NCBI GenBank assembly: GCA_030694465.1
Contig: JAUXYJ010000055.1
Span: 202,413 to 266,412, forward strand
Direction: 5' to 3'
Source of the DNA: Deltaproteobacteria bacterium
Lineage (GTDB): Bacteria; Myxococcota_A; Polyangia; Polyangiales; Ga0077539
DNA length: 64,000 bases
Shown: piece by piece, positions 47,790-56,862 of the stretch
Layout: each line of letters begins with the position of its first letter
Numbering within the stretch: position 1 is the stretch's first letter
Notes under the pieces: generated by a model
The model's database searches: none
Told to the model about the DNA's origin: nothing
What the model saw: only the letters and a program-made list of their open reading frames with translations
Program-made: the position numbers and the translations under genes

Positions 47790-48814
47790 CGCGCGAGATG
47801 CTTGTGCAGCTGCGCGCGGGGTGGGTGCTGTTTCGGGCGCGTGTGGCAGAGAGCGTCCGTGTGCGCTCGTCGCTCGTGTTCTTGTTGGGTCTCCCCGCGC
47901 TCTTGATGCTGTCGCTCTCGTTGGTCTTCGCAGAAGGTCACCCGTTTGAGCGACGAAGAGTCGTCACCGATTGCGTCGATCCGCGTGTGCACCAAGCGCT
48001 CAATGTGTTGCATGACAGCCTCGCGTGGACACTAGAAGACCGCGCCCACGCCGAGTCTTCGCTGCGCACGACTCGCGCCGAGCTCTGGGTTCGCTGTGAT
48101 TCTGGCCGCAGAGTGACCTTGGTCTACGGACAACGCAGCGCCCTTTTGGCCCAAGCGCTCACGACGCAGTGGTCCGCGATGACCGTCCGAAGCGAGCGCT
48201 GGACCCTCGCAAAAGGCGCGTATGCGCAGGGATTATTGCCCGGAGTGATCGCGTTTGCGGTCCTCTTTTCGGGGCTCTTTGGCATGGGACCGCCCATGCT
48301 GCGGATGCGTCGTCAAAGGCTGCTCACGCGGTTGACGCTCTCGCGGTTGCGCTGGTCGACCTTTGTGCTCTCGCAGGTAAGCGCCCGCGCGCTGCTCACC
48401 ACTGGACAGGTCTTGTCGCTCACATGCGTCGCTCACGTGTTGGTCAAGAGCCCCTTGAGCGTGGGTGCGCTGCTCGCCGTGGTCTGCGTCGCGGTGCTGG
48501 GAGTCTGCGTGTTCGCCGGGCTCGGTGTGATGCTCGCCGCGATCGTGCAACACGAAGACATCCTGAGCGACGGGATCGCAGCCTCGGCTACACCGCTCGT
48601 GTTGCTCTCCGGGGCGTTTTTCTCGGTCGAATCGCTGCCCTCATGGCTCGCGACCGTCGCGCGCGCGCTGCCCTCGACGGTGCTGGTCGAGGCGTGTCGT
48701 GAGGCCCTCGAGCATCAGCGCGTTCTGCCTGGGCTGGCGCTCTGGGCAATCGCTGGGCTCATGGTGGCGACCGCATCGACGCACGCGATCGCACAGCGTC
48801 ACACCTTGGCGTGA
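47786..48814 (+). CDS. ABC-2 type transporter permease
   Basis: Overlaps the ATPase stop; TM-rich, ...LVLLSGAFFSVESLPSWLATVARALPSTVLVEACREAL. Confidence 0.8.
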   Translation: MTREMLVQLRAGWVLFRARVAESVRVRSSLVFLLGLPALLMLSLSLVFAEGHPFERRRVVTDCVDPRVHQALNVLHDSLAWTLEDRAHAESSLRTTRAELWVRCDSGRRVTLVYGQRSALLAQALTTQWSAMTVRSERWTLAKGAYAQGLLPGVIAFAVLFSGLFGMGPPMLRMRRQRLLTRLTLSRLRWSTFVLSQVSARALLTTGQVLSLTCVAHVLVKSPLSVGALLAVVCVAVLGVCVFAGLGVMLAAIVQHEDILSDGIAASATPLVLLSGAFFSVESLPSWLATVARALPSTVLVEACREALEHQRVLPGLALWAIAGLMVATASTHAIAQRHTLA

Positions 48815-48912
48815 CGATCCTTTACCCGTTGATCTGAATAATTCTTGGGATTCTGCGGCTGTGCTAGCCTAATTTGTCTGTGTACGGTCTGCTTATTGAG
48901 GATGGCTTATCC

Positions 48913-49914
48913 ATGAAATCCACACGTGTTCTGGGGCTGCTGTTGTGCGTCTCTTTGGGGGCCGCGTGCGCCGCACCCGAGGCTCCACGCGACGCCTCGG
49001 GCGATCGCTCTGTTCGCGACGTGGCCAGCGGTGACACCGAGGCCATGGACGCGACGGTGGACGTACAGGGCGATATCGGAGGGGACCAAGTCGCAACGAA
49101 CGATTCAGCGACTCCCGAGGACGATGCGGCGTGGCGTCGCGTGTGTTGCCGTGCTTTTTCGACCGCAAACCAAGGGATCTGCGACAACCTTGAGCCGCTC
49201 GGACCGTCACGATGCAACATGCTCGACGACGGAATGACCTGCGCGTGGTCGCCCGACCCCATGTGCCACGATGGAGGCACTGGGATGGGCACTGGATGCT
49301 GCATCGCGGTTAACCCCGCCAATCAAACCATGTGCTCGACCGTGGCCGCCTTTGGCTCTTCGTCCTGCAACGCGTTTGCCGACGGAAGAGTCTGCCGTTG
49401 GTCTCGCTCAAGCGCATGCAACCCAACTCCAGACGCCGGCACGCCAGACGCTGGCTCGATGGACTCGGGGATCACCTGCTGTACCGCTCGGATTGCAGCC
49501 AATGAGCCTCAGTGCTCACCCCTCGCGACTCGCTCGCGGTGCACAGGCCTCAACGGCGGGCTGACCTGCAATTGGTCCGCGAGCGCGGCTTGCAATCCTG
49601 GGGATGCTGGCACCGATGCTGCTACGGACGTGCGCGACGCCGGAGCCACAGGGTGTTGTCTCGCGCGCACAGCGAACGCGACCAACACGACCTACTGCCG
49701 CGCACAGGCGACGCAGGCGACCTGCTCGACCTCCTTGGCCGCTTTTCGCACCTGCGCATGGTCCACGGTCCCTGGCGCGTGCGCGGGGGCCGGCGCGACC
49801 GCAGGAGCGTGCTGCCAGCCCACCACGTCGACTGCTGCGATCTGTGCGGCGAATTCAACGGCCGCACAGTGTGGTGGGCTCATGCTCCGTGGGTGCGCGT
49901 GGCGCTGCCCCTAG
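48913..49914 (+). CDS. Lipoprotein with about five tandem Cys-rich (CC...C...C...C.W...C) modules
   Basis: Signal VLGLLLCVSLGAACAAPE; repeats read in the translation (see finding). Confidence 0.7.
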   Translation: MKSTRVLGLLLCVSLGAACAAPEAPRDASGDRSVRDVASGDTEAMDATVDVQGDIGGDQVATNDSATPEDDAAWRRVCCRAFSTANQGICDNLEPLGPSRCNMLDDGMTCAWSPDPMCHDGGTGMGTGCCIAVNPANQTMCSTVAAFGSSSCNAFADGRVCRWSRSSACNPTPDAGTPDAGSMDSGITCCTARIAANEPQCSPLATRSRCTGLNGGLTCNWSASAACNPGDAGTDAATDVRDAGATGCCLARTANATNTTYCRAQATQATCSTSLAAFRTCAWSTVPGACAGAGATAGACCQPTTSTAAICAANSTAAQCGGLMLRGCAWRCP

Positions 49915-49973
49915 TGACCCTCACGCGATGGGCGCGTGAGTCTCTGCGTTGAAGCGCTACACTCTCTCTCGCT

Positions 49974-51323
49974 TTGTCAATTCATGCCTGGGTGCGCGCG
50001 CTCTTTGAGGGGCTGGTACGGTTTTACTACCCGTGGAGAACGCTGCGCGGCGGCGAACACCTCCCTCGCAAAACGTGTGCGATTTTGGTCGCCAATCATC
50101 CCAATGGCCTGATCGATCCCCTTCTCATTCGCGTCTCGACGGGGGTGCCTGCCCGGTTTCTCGCGAAGAGCACACTGTTCAAAAATCCCCTCGCGCGGTT
50201 TACGCTCAACGCGTTTGGCGCGCTGCCCGTGTACCGCAAGCAAGACGCAGGCGAGGGCGAGCACATGCGCGATGGCAACGAGGCTACGTTCGCGTTGGCG
50301 CGCGAAGTGCTCGCGCAACAGCACGTCCTGGCGTTGTTTCCAGAGGGGGTGTCGCACGCCGACCCAGAGCGCAAACCTCTGCGCACCGGCGCCGCTCGGA
50401 TCGCGCTCTCTGCGATCGCCGCGCACGACGCGTGCGAGTCCATGGTGATCGTCCCCGTGGGCGTCGAGTACGCCCAGCGCGAGATCTTTCGTTCGGCCGT
50501 GTGCGTCCGTGTGGGAGTGCCCATTGATGTACGACCGCTGCGAGAGCTCTACGCACAAGACTCGGTGCAAGCGGTTGAGACTTTAACCAGTCAAATCGCA
50601 GACGGATTAGACACACTCATCGCTCAGGCGCCTTCGTATGCGCTGCTCGAGACCATGACCCGCCTCGCCGATTGGACCCTGCTCGATGAGCACGTGGTCG
50701 AGCTTGCGCAGCGTGACCAGCGTCGCACGGCGATCCTCAACGCCTATCGCCGACTGAAGCTCGAAGACCCCGTGCGTCTGGATGCGCTCACCGACGAAGT
50801 GCTCGCGTACGACGCCGCGCTCAGAGCCCATGGCATCGAAGATCCCTGGGCGTTGACCCTCCAGAGCGTCTCGGTCCGTGCCGCGATCCTGGGCAGCCTG
50901 TGGCTGATTCTCTTCGCTCCGCTGGCGCTCGTGGGGGCGGCGCTCTCGTGGGTCCCCTATCGATTGGTGGGGGTCGTTGCGGCGCGAGTGACACCCCACC
51001 GAGATGTCCTTGGGACTGTAAAATTGCTTGGTGGAATGCTCTTTCTCTCGCTGGCCTGGCTGCTCGAATCGCTCTTGGCGGCGTGGCGCCTGGGAGCTCT
51101 CTACGCGCTGGCGGTCTTGGTCCTCGCGCCCCTGAGTGGCTACGTCGCGTTGCGCTGGGACGAGCGGCTCCGCAGCGCACGTGTCGCGATGGGCTATGCG
51201 TGGTTTCGCGCAGCGCACTCGGACAAACAACGCAAACTCGACGCACGCCGTCGCGCGCTCGTGCACACAGTCCTCGAGGGCCTGAGCGAGTACGAACACG
51301 AGCGCTCACGAGAGACAAACTAG
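49974..51323 (+). CDS. PlsC-type glycerophosphate/lysophospholipid acyltransferase
   Basis: LVANHPNGLIDPLL (NHxxxxD), FGALPVYRKQDAGEG, LALFPEGVSH. Confidence 0.85.
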   Translation: MSIHAWVRALFEGLVRFYYPWRTLRGGEHLPRKTCAILVANHPNGLIDPLLIRVSTGVPARFLAKSTLFKNPLARFTLNAFGALPVYRKQDAGEGEHMRDGNEATFALAREVLAQQHVLALFPEGVSHADPERKPLRTGAARIALSAIAAHDACESMVIVPVGVEYAQREIFRSAVCVRVGVPIDVRPLRELYAQDSVQAVETLTSQIADGLDTLIAQAPSYALLETMTRLADWTLLDEHVVELAQRDQRRTAILNAYRRLKLEDPVRLDALTDEVLAYDAALRAHGIEDPWALTLQSVSVRAAILGSLWLILFAPLALVGAALSWVPYRLVGVVAARVTPHRDVLGTVKLLGGMLFLSLAWLLESLLAAWRLGALYALAVLVLAPLSGYVALRWDERLRSARVAMGYAWFRAAHSDKQRKLDARRRALVHTVLEGLSEYEHERSRETN

Positions 51324-51607
51324 AACGCGTTGACCGCGTTGGTCTGGATGACCAACACAACGAATGCGAGCAAAAGTCCTGCAACAAGCGCGACCGTGAG
51401 CCCCGCCTTGGTGTGCCCATGCGCCGAGAGCATCATCGCGATCGCGCCCCCCGCCGCGCCGATGCCGAGGGCCATCATCGTGGGTCCGCGCTGCAGTGAA
51501 AAGACCTGATGTGCGGACTCGGCCGAACGCCGCGCGACCACAAGACCGACCAGCGCACCGAGCGCACTGCCCACAAACAAGCGACCCAGCGTGCGAAGAC
51601 CCATCAC
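51320..51607 (-). CDS. Small membrane protein, unknown function
   Basis: Three hydrophobic segments. Confidence 0.5.
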   Translation of the reverse strand: MMGLRTLGRLFVGSALGALVGLVVARRSAESAHQVFSLQRGPTMMALGIGAAGGAIAMMLSAHGHTKAGLTVALVAGLLLAFVVLVIQTNAVNAF

Positions 51608-51629
51608 TCGCTTGTAGCGATTGGCTCAC

Positions 51630-52625
51630 TCAGAGCGCAAGCGCTGCCCACCACGCGTCAGGATCGATCCAGGCCACCGCGGTGAGCAAGTCGCTCTCAC
51701 CATAGGGGCCTTCGCTCGCGAAGCGGCTCAGCTCGGAGAGGGCGAGGGCGTCGAGTTCTGCGAGCGAAATTGCAAGCGTTTGTGTGCTGTCCTGGCGCCC
51801 AAGCGCGTACAGAACGCACGCGAGATGCTCGCGCTGTACAAGCCAGCGTCTTGCCATCGCGCGTGTCGCCGGGTGGTCTTGTTCGCTCGACGCGATCCAT
51901 GCGTGCAGGGCCTTGGTTGCGCTCGATACACACGCAAGCGCTTCGACCCTCAGAGCCTGCTGCGCGGCCGCGTCGAGCGTGTCTAGCGCAGACCAAACCC
52001 TCCCAATGAGCGGAGTGGATGTCGCCAGATCAAGGCGCTCAAGCGCCTCGCGAGGCGCTGTCGGAGAGTGCAATCGGGCGACCATGGCGGCCGCCGCGTG
52101 GCCCAATACCGGCCCTCCGCGCTCGGCGAGGGTGACCGCGTGTGCGAGCACTTGCTCGTCCAGCAGCGTGTCGCCAAAGAGTGTCCGGAGCGAGCGCTCT
52201 GCCGCAGACTCGTGGTGAGCGAGCGGCGCGAGCGAGGCGAAGAGGGCGTGAAGCCCCGCCGGTCCGAGCTCTTGCGCGGCGACCTCGGGCTCGGTCACGC
52301 GGTGGACCACGAGCTGGTCGGTAGTCGTGTAGATCCAGTGATTTTGCAGGCGAATGTGGGATTGCGGTCCGAGCCACACATAGTGACACGAGCCCGATCG
52401 CTGCGCGGGCGCGTTGCTACGGAGGGTCTCGTCTGGCGACTCGATGCAGAGCAACCCAGGGCGTGTGGTCGACCGTGACAGGGCAAGCGCAGGAGCCAAA
52501 GGATCGACGAGCGCGAGCACTTCGAAGGTGTCCTCGAAGGGCGCCGTAGGGGGCGCCGTCTCGGTGGCCACGATCCACGGGAGCGTAGCCAAAGGGCGCA
52601 TCGTTTCGTCGATCGGGTGAGACAT
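51630..52625 (-). CDS. Hypothetical protein, last gene of the GAF/S8/sigma-like operon
   Basis: Open frame MSHPIDETMRPLATLPWIVATE...; no recognised domain. Confidence 0.6.
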   Translation of the reverse strand: MSHPIDETMRPLATLPWIVATETAPPTAPFEDTFEVLALVDPLAPALALSRSTTRPGLLCIESPDETLRSNAPAQRSGSCHYVWLGPQSHIRLQNHWIYTTTDQLVVHRVTEPEVAAQELGPAGLHALFASLAPLAHHESAAERSLRTLFGDTLLDEQVLAHAVTLAERGGPVLGHAAAAMVARLHSPTAPREALERLDLATSTPLIGRVWSALDTLDAAAQQALRVEALACVSSATKALHAWIASSEQDHPATRAMARRWLVQREHLACVLYALGRQDSTQTLAISLAELDALALSELSRFASEGPYGESDLLTAVAWIDPDAWWAALAL

Positions 52626-52750
52626 AGGGAGGGCTCGAGGGTTAGAGAACACTTGAGAAAATGCAGCTTCGATGCGATCTCAGGCGCTGGCGATGTCGCG
52701 CTTGAGTGGGAGGGCACGTAGCGGAGCGTGCGCGATGGGCGGTGAAGCGT

Positions 52751-53560
52751 TTAGTGTTCGATGCGCGAGGCGGGGCTGTTCTGACATCGAAACAGCAGGC
52801 TCAACGCTTTGCCGAGGTGCGAGTGCTCGTCTTCGGACACGAGCTGCTCTTTGAGCATCCGGTCGCTGCTCTCGCGCAGCGCAGTGCGCAGCCGCTCGTG
52901 GTTCTTAAACAGCTTATTGCGTGCTCGCACGAACTGAGCGCGATCGACGTTGGCGTCTGCATTCTCATCGCGCAACAAGATGTCGGCGAACGAGACCTGG
53001 TCAAACACCATCGCCTCAAGCTGCGACCAAGACGTCCGCAATGACTCATGAAACCGAGCTTGGCGCGCTTGCACCGCGTGCTCGACGCAGCGGTTGAGCA
53101 GCGTGCGCGCGACGGCGATCCAGGCGAGGGCGTCATCGCTTGGGCTCTCGTCATGCGAAGGCTCGGCGGTGCGCGTCGCCAGCAGCTTGTCGTCCCCCGG
53201 AAGATCGATGCGAGCGCGCTTGCGATACTCAGCGATGTGCGCGCGAACGAGCATGGTCGCGAGATAACGGCGGCACTCGCCGTCGGATTTTCCGGCGACG
53301 GGCAAGGGCGAGCGGTCGATCACTTTGAGAGCGATTTTGGCGACTAAATCATCGCGAAGGTCCGCCCCTTGGATCTCAAAACTGTGCCCACTCGAGGGCT
53401 CCGTGAGTCGCATGCGGACGAGGCTCTGCAGCAACGCGATGAGCGCCCGCGCGGCGGCTTCACGCTGCGGATCACCGAGCTCAAGGTGCGAGAGAACGTC
53501 TGCTGGAGTCATCGTCGAGGTGGGAGGTGCGATGAGAGAACGCGACTGGACCCATTCCAT
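52751..53560 (-). CDS. Putative sigma-70/ECF-like or helical regulatory protein
   Basis: DLRDDLVAKIALKVIDR...YLATMLVRAHIAEYRKRAR resembles a sigma region 2; weak. Confidence 0.4.
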   Translation of the reverse strand: MEWVQSRSLIAPPTSTMTPADVLSHLELGDPQREAAARALIALLQSLVRMRLTEPSSGHSFEIQGADLRDDLVAKIALKVIDRSPLPVAGKSDGECRRYLATMLVRAHIAEYRKRARIDLPGDDKLLATRTAEPSHDESPSDDALAWIAVARTLLNRCVEHAVQARQARFHESLRTSWSQLEAMVFDQVSFADILLRDENADANVDRAQFVRARNKLFKNHERLRTALRESSDRMLKEQLVSEDEHSHLGKALSLLFRCQNSPASRIEH

Positions 53561-53575
53561 TCGCTGACGGCGGCT

Positions 53576-54379
53576 TTACAGCGCAGAGAATCTGTCATCG
53601 AACACAGGATCTACTAGCGCAAACGCCTTGAGCAGAGACTTTATCTCGAAGGGTCTGAGCCCCGGAAACGCTCCGAGCCACAGCGCACAAAGCGCGGACA
53701 CCGTGGGCGCCGCAAACGAGCTGCCGGTCGCCGTAGACAGCCCTCCACCCGCCGCAGCGACCTCGATGTTGGCTCCCGCAGCGGCATACTCAATCGGGTG
53801 AGTCCTGCGATAGTGAACCGCATACAGTGCCGAAATCGCCACAGAATCTACGCTCACTACGCTCGACAACTCGGCCGGATAGCCGTGGTCTGCGAGGGGC
53901 ATGTTGCGGGTCGCTGCGACCACCGTCTGGCCCTGGCGATACGCTCGTTCGCACAGCAGGTGGAGCGACTGTGCGAGCTCGCTGCTGGCGGCCACCGAGA
54001 GATTGATCACGCTAAATCGCTGCTCGATGGCGAACTTGAGGGCAGCGACAAGCGCAGCGCTTGTGCCCAACGCGCGATCGCCCAACACGCGAAGATCAAC
54101 CAGCTTGGCGTTGGGAGCGAGCTTCGCGAGGATGCTCGCGACGGCCGTCCCGTGCCCATAGCGATCATTGTTGGCCGCGGGATCTGTGGGCTCCATGACC
54201 GCGCGTCCCTGCGAAATGACAGCCGAAAACGACTGCACGACGCGCCCGCGCAAGAGCCCATGCGAGCCGTCGATGCCCGAGTCGAGCACCGCCACCGTGA
54301 CGGGCTCGAGGGGGGCGAGCGCGAGCGTCTCGGGCGCAGATCGCAGGGCTCGGAGCAACAGAGGCTCGTCAGCGCTCAC
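53576..54379 (-). CDS. S8 (subtilisin-like) serine peptidase, no evident signal peptide
   Basis: VTVAVLDSGIDGSHG (Asp), RYGHGTAVASILA (His), GGGLSTATGSSFAAPTVSAL (Ser); GTG at 54379 overlaps the upstream GAF gene stop. Confidence 0.85.
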   Translation of the reverse strand: MSADEPLLLRALRSAPETLALAPLEPVTVAVLDSGIDGSHGLLRGRVVQSFSAVISQGRAVMEPTDPAANNDRYGHGTAVASILAKLAPNAKLVDLRVLGDRALGTSAALVAALKFAIEQRFSVINLSVAASSELAQSLHLLCERAYRQGQTVVAATRNMPLADHGYPAELSSVVSVDSVAISALYAVHYRRTHPIEYAAAGANIEVAAAGGGLSTATGSSFAAPTVSALCALWLGAFPGLRPFEIKSLLKAFALVDPVFDDRFSAL

Positions 54380-55005
54380 CTCGCGTCTCCGAGAGAGAGA
54401 GCCTCGAGAGCGCGCAACATGGCCGCGAGAGACGCAATTTGCTCTGGTTTTTGACTGGTCAATCTCGAAATCGACTGGGCAATCGAGCGCTGCGCCGAGA
54501 GCGTCTCGGGGTCTGCGGTCTCGGTCACCGCGAGGGCGCGTTGCTGCCCGATCAGCACCGCGCCCACGGTGGCCAGCTGCGCATACAGCCTCACATGCGC
54601 CTCGGTGAATCGCTTGGCCGAATCGAACGCGACGGCCGTGATCACCCCGACACACTGCTCTGCGAGCATCATGGGCGCTGCGATCACCGAGCGCGGCGAG
54701 TGGCCATCACGTGCCGCGCCACCCAGCGCAAAGGTAGGCGCGCCGAGCTGCACCTGCCCGGTCACCGCGGCCAACCCCGTGAGCCCGCTGCCAACAGGCA
54801 CAGACTGGCCCACGAGCTCGCTCGAAGCGCTCCCGACCACTGCAGCAAACACGAGCGAATCTGCAGATGGATCTAAGAGCAAGAGCGAGCCTTCGTCGCC
54901 ACCACAGACTGACAGACCCAGCTCGACAAGCAGCCGAAGCACCGCGGCGACTGGCTGCTGTGAATCCACCCTGAGCAATCGCTCAAACGCCTCATGGTCG
55001 TTCAT
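54376..55005 (-). CDS. GAF domain protein
   Basis: SLLLLDPSADSLVFAAVVGSASSELVGQSVPVGSGLTGLAAVTGQVQLG...SVIAAPMMLAEQCVGVITAV. Confidence 0.8.
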   Translation of the reverse strand: MNDHEAFERLLRVDSQQPVAAVLRLLVELGLSVCGGDEGSLLLLDPSADSLVFAAVVGSASSELVGQSVPVGSGLTGLAAVTGQVQLGAPTFALGGAARDGHSPRSVIAAPMMLAEQCVGVITAVAFDSAKRFTEAHVRLYAQLATVGAVLIGQQRALAVTETADPETLSAQRSIAQSISRLTSQKPEQIASLAAMLRALEALSLGDAR

Positions 55006-55179
55006 CGTGTCGAGGACCCTAACACCGTGGCGACGGTAGACTCAGAGCGTGTCAGCCTGTCCTCTCGTCCCGCGAGCGCCCAGCACTTGAGAGATCCGAC
55101 GGTGGTGTCGGAACTTTTTGCTAGGTCTTAGACTCCAACGCCTGTCGCGCGTTGCAGTGCAGCGCCTCGTACGAGTCTT

Positions 55180-56862
55180 TTGCGCCCGAAAGTCACGGTT
55201 TTGCATCGTCTGCGCGCTCTCCGATGCCTCGCCCTCTCGCTGCTCTGCCTCTGGCAATGCGGCATCGCGCCCGTGCCTGTCGTGCTCTCAGCGATCGAAT
55301 CCGCGCCCCCACCCGCCGCCGCGACCACGTGCAGCCCCGAGCCCTTCTGTCCCCCCGCGCGGCAGCCCCCTGCGGTCACAGCCCTGGCCGAATGGCCGCG
55401 GATCGAGGCCATGCTCCTCGGCCCCGAGTCCCAAATCGACCCCGCCGCGCTGAGCGTCATGCTCGGTCGCGTGCGTGAACCCGAGCTCGTCGAGCAGCGC
55501 GAAATGTTGCGCGTGAGCTACCTCACGGATCTCCTCCGCGCACGCTTGCCCGCGCAGTGCAACGACGCATGCAAGCTCGAGCGCCTGCGAAAGTTCATGT
55601 TCGAAGAGCAGGGATTTTCGGCCGAGTTCGATCCGTCAGGGCTCTACAATCGCATCGAGCGCGATTTGGTCCATCGCGTGATCGAGTCCCACGTCGGCTA
55701 CTGTGAGGGGCTGACTTATTTGTACCTGTCCCTCGCGTGGCGAATCGGGCTCCCGGTCGCTGCGGTCGCAGCCAGACAGCACATGTACGTTCGGTACGTT
55801 GGCCGAGAGCTCCCGCAGCGGGACATGGACATGACCCTCGGGGGGCGGCCGCCGGTGATCGTGAGCACCTGCCAAGCCCAAGAGGGCGTCTACGGACAGC
55901 CGCTGACCCGCCGAGCGCTCGCGGGGCGAATGCTCGCGACCCTGGGAATTGCCGGTGATTTACGCGCCCTCTCTTGGCTCGAGCGCGCCGCAGAGCTCAC
56001 TCCACAGAGCCCCGAGGTTCGCCATAATTTGGGCCTCGCGCTGGCCCGTGTCGGTCGATCAGACCAAGCCCTCGATGCGTTTCGCGCGGCGAGGCAGCTA
56101 GACCCCTGTGTCGCGCTCTTTTCGGTCAACGAGGCCCGGCAACTCTGGGCCATGGGACAGCGCCCCCAAGCGCTGGTGCTTCTCGATCACATCGAGCGCC
56201 GGAGCGTCCGCGGAGAGCTCGCGGACAACGCGTTCTTTCTGCCCCTCGCGCGTGCCAGCTTTGCCTTCGAAGAGCACCAAGACGAACGGGTCGAGACGCT
56301 CTTGCGTGAGGCCGTCACACAGTCTGACACCGCCCCGGTAGTGCTCGAGGCCATCGCGACCATCCGCACCATCCAAGGCCGAAAAGACGACGCGATCGCT
56401 GCCATGCGCGCCGCCGTCCGCCGTGACCCGACGGTCCGAACACGCGCGGGCTATCTTCGCGTCTTGTTGCAGTCTGGCCGCATCGCGCAAGCGCAACAGC
56501 AGCTCGATCGCATCGAGGGAGAGAGCGCCGCAGACTCGCACGCGCACGACCTCTTGCGCGCCATGGTGTCCATCGCGCGAGGAGCGACCGACGAGGCCCG
56601 TGTGTTCGCGCTTCGTTGCCTGCGTGAGCAAGGCCGAGACTGCGCGCGCGCCCTCGTAGTCCTCGGCGATATCGCACAACTGCGTGGAGAAACACAGTGT
56701 GCTCGCCGATACTACGAAGGGTTTCTGCAGTGCCCACGCCCGCTACGATCTCGCGCCTTTGACTTCGCCCAGCGCGAGGTCCACCAACGCTTGGCGACCC
56801 TGAATCCCCCTCACGCCTCCGCCGACACTACGCGTCCGACAGCAACGCCCCAAGCGCAGTGA
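55180..56862 (+). CDS. SirB1/transglutaminase-like domain plus TPR protein
   Basis: FMFEEQGFSAEFDPSGLYNRIERDLVHRVIESHVGYCEGLTYLYLSLAWRIGLPVAAVAARQHMYVRY; TPRs. Confidence 0.7.
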   Translation: MRPKVTVLHRLRALRCLALSLLCLWQCGIAPVPVVLSAIESAPPPAAATTCSPEPFCPPARQPPAVTALAEWPRIEAMLLGPESQIDPAALSVMLGRVREPELVEQREMLRVSYLTDLLRARLPAQCNDACKLERLRKFMFEEQGFSAEFDPSGLYNRIERDLVHRVIESHVGYCEGLTYLYLSLAWRIGLPVAAVAARQHMYVRYVGRELPQRDMDMTLGGRPPVIVSTCQAQEGVYGQPLTRRALAGRMLATLGIAGDLRALSWLERAAELTPQSPEVRHNLGLALARVGRSDQALDAFRAARQLDPCVALFSVNEARQLWAMGQRPQALVLLDHIERRSVRGELADNAFFLPLARASFAFEEHQDERVETLLREAVTQSDTAPVVLEAIATIRTIQGRKDDAIAAMRAAVRRDPTVRTRAGYLRVLLQSGRIAQAQQQLDRIEGESAADSHAHDLLRAMVSIARGATDEARVFALRCLREQGRDCARALVVLGDIAQLRGETQCARRYYEGFLQCPRPLRSRAFDFAQREVHQRLATLNPPHASADTTRPTATPQAQ

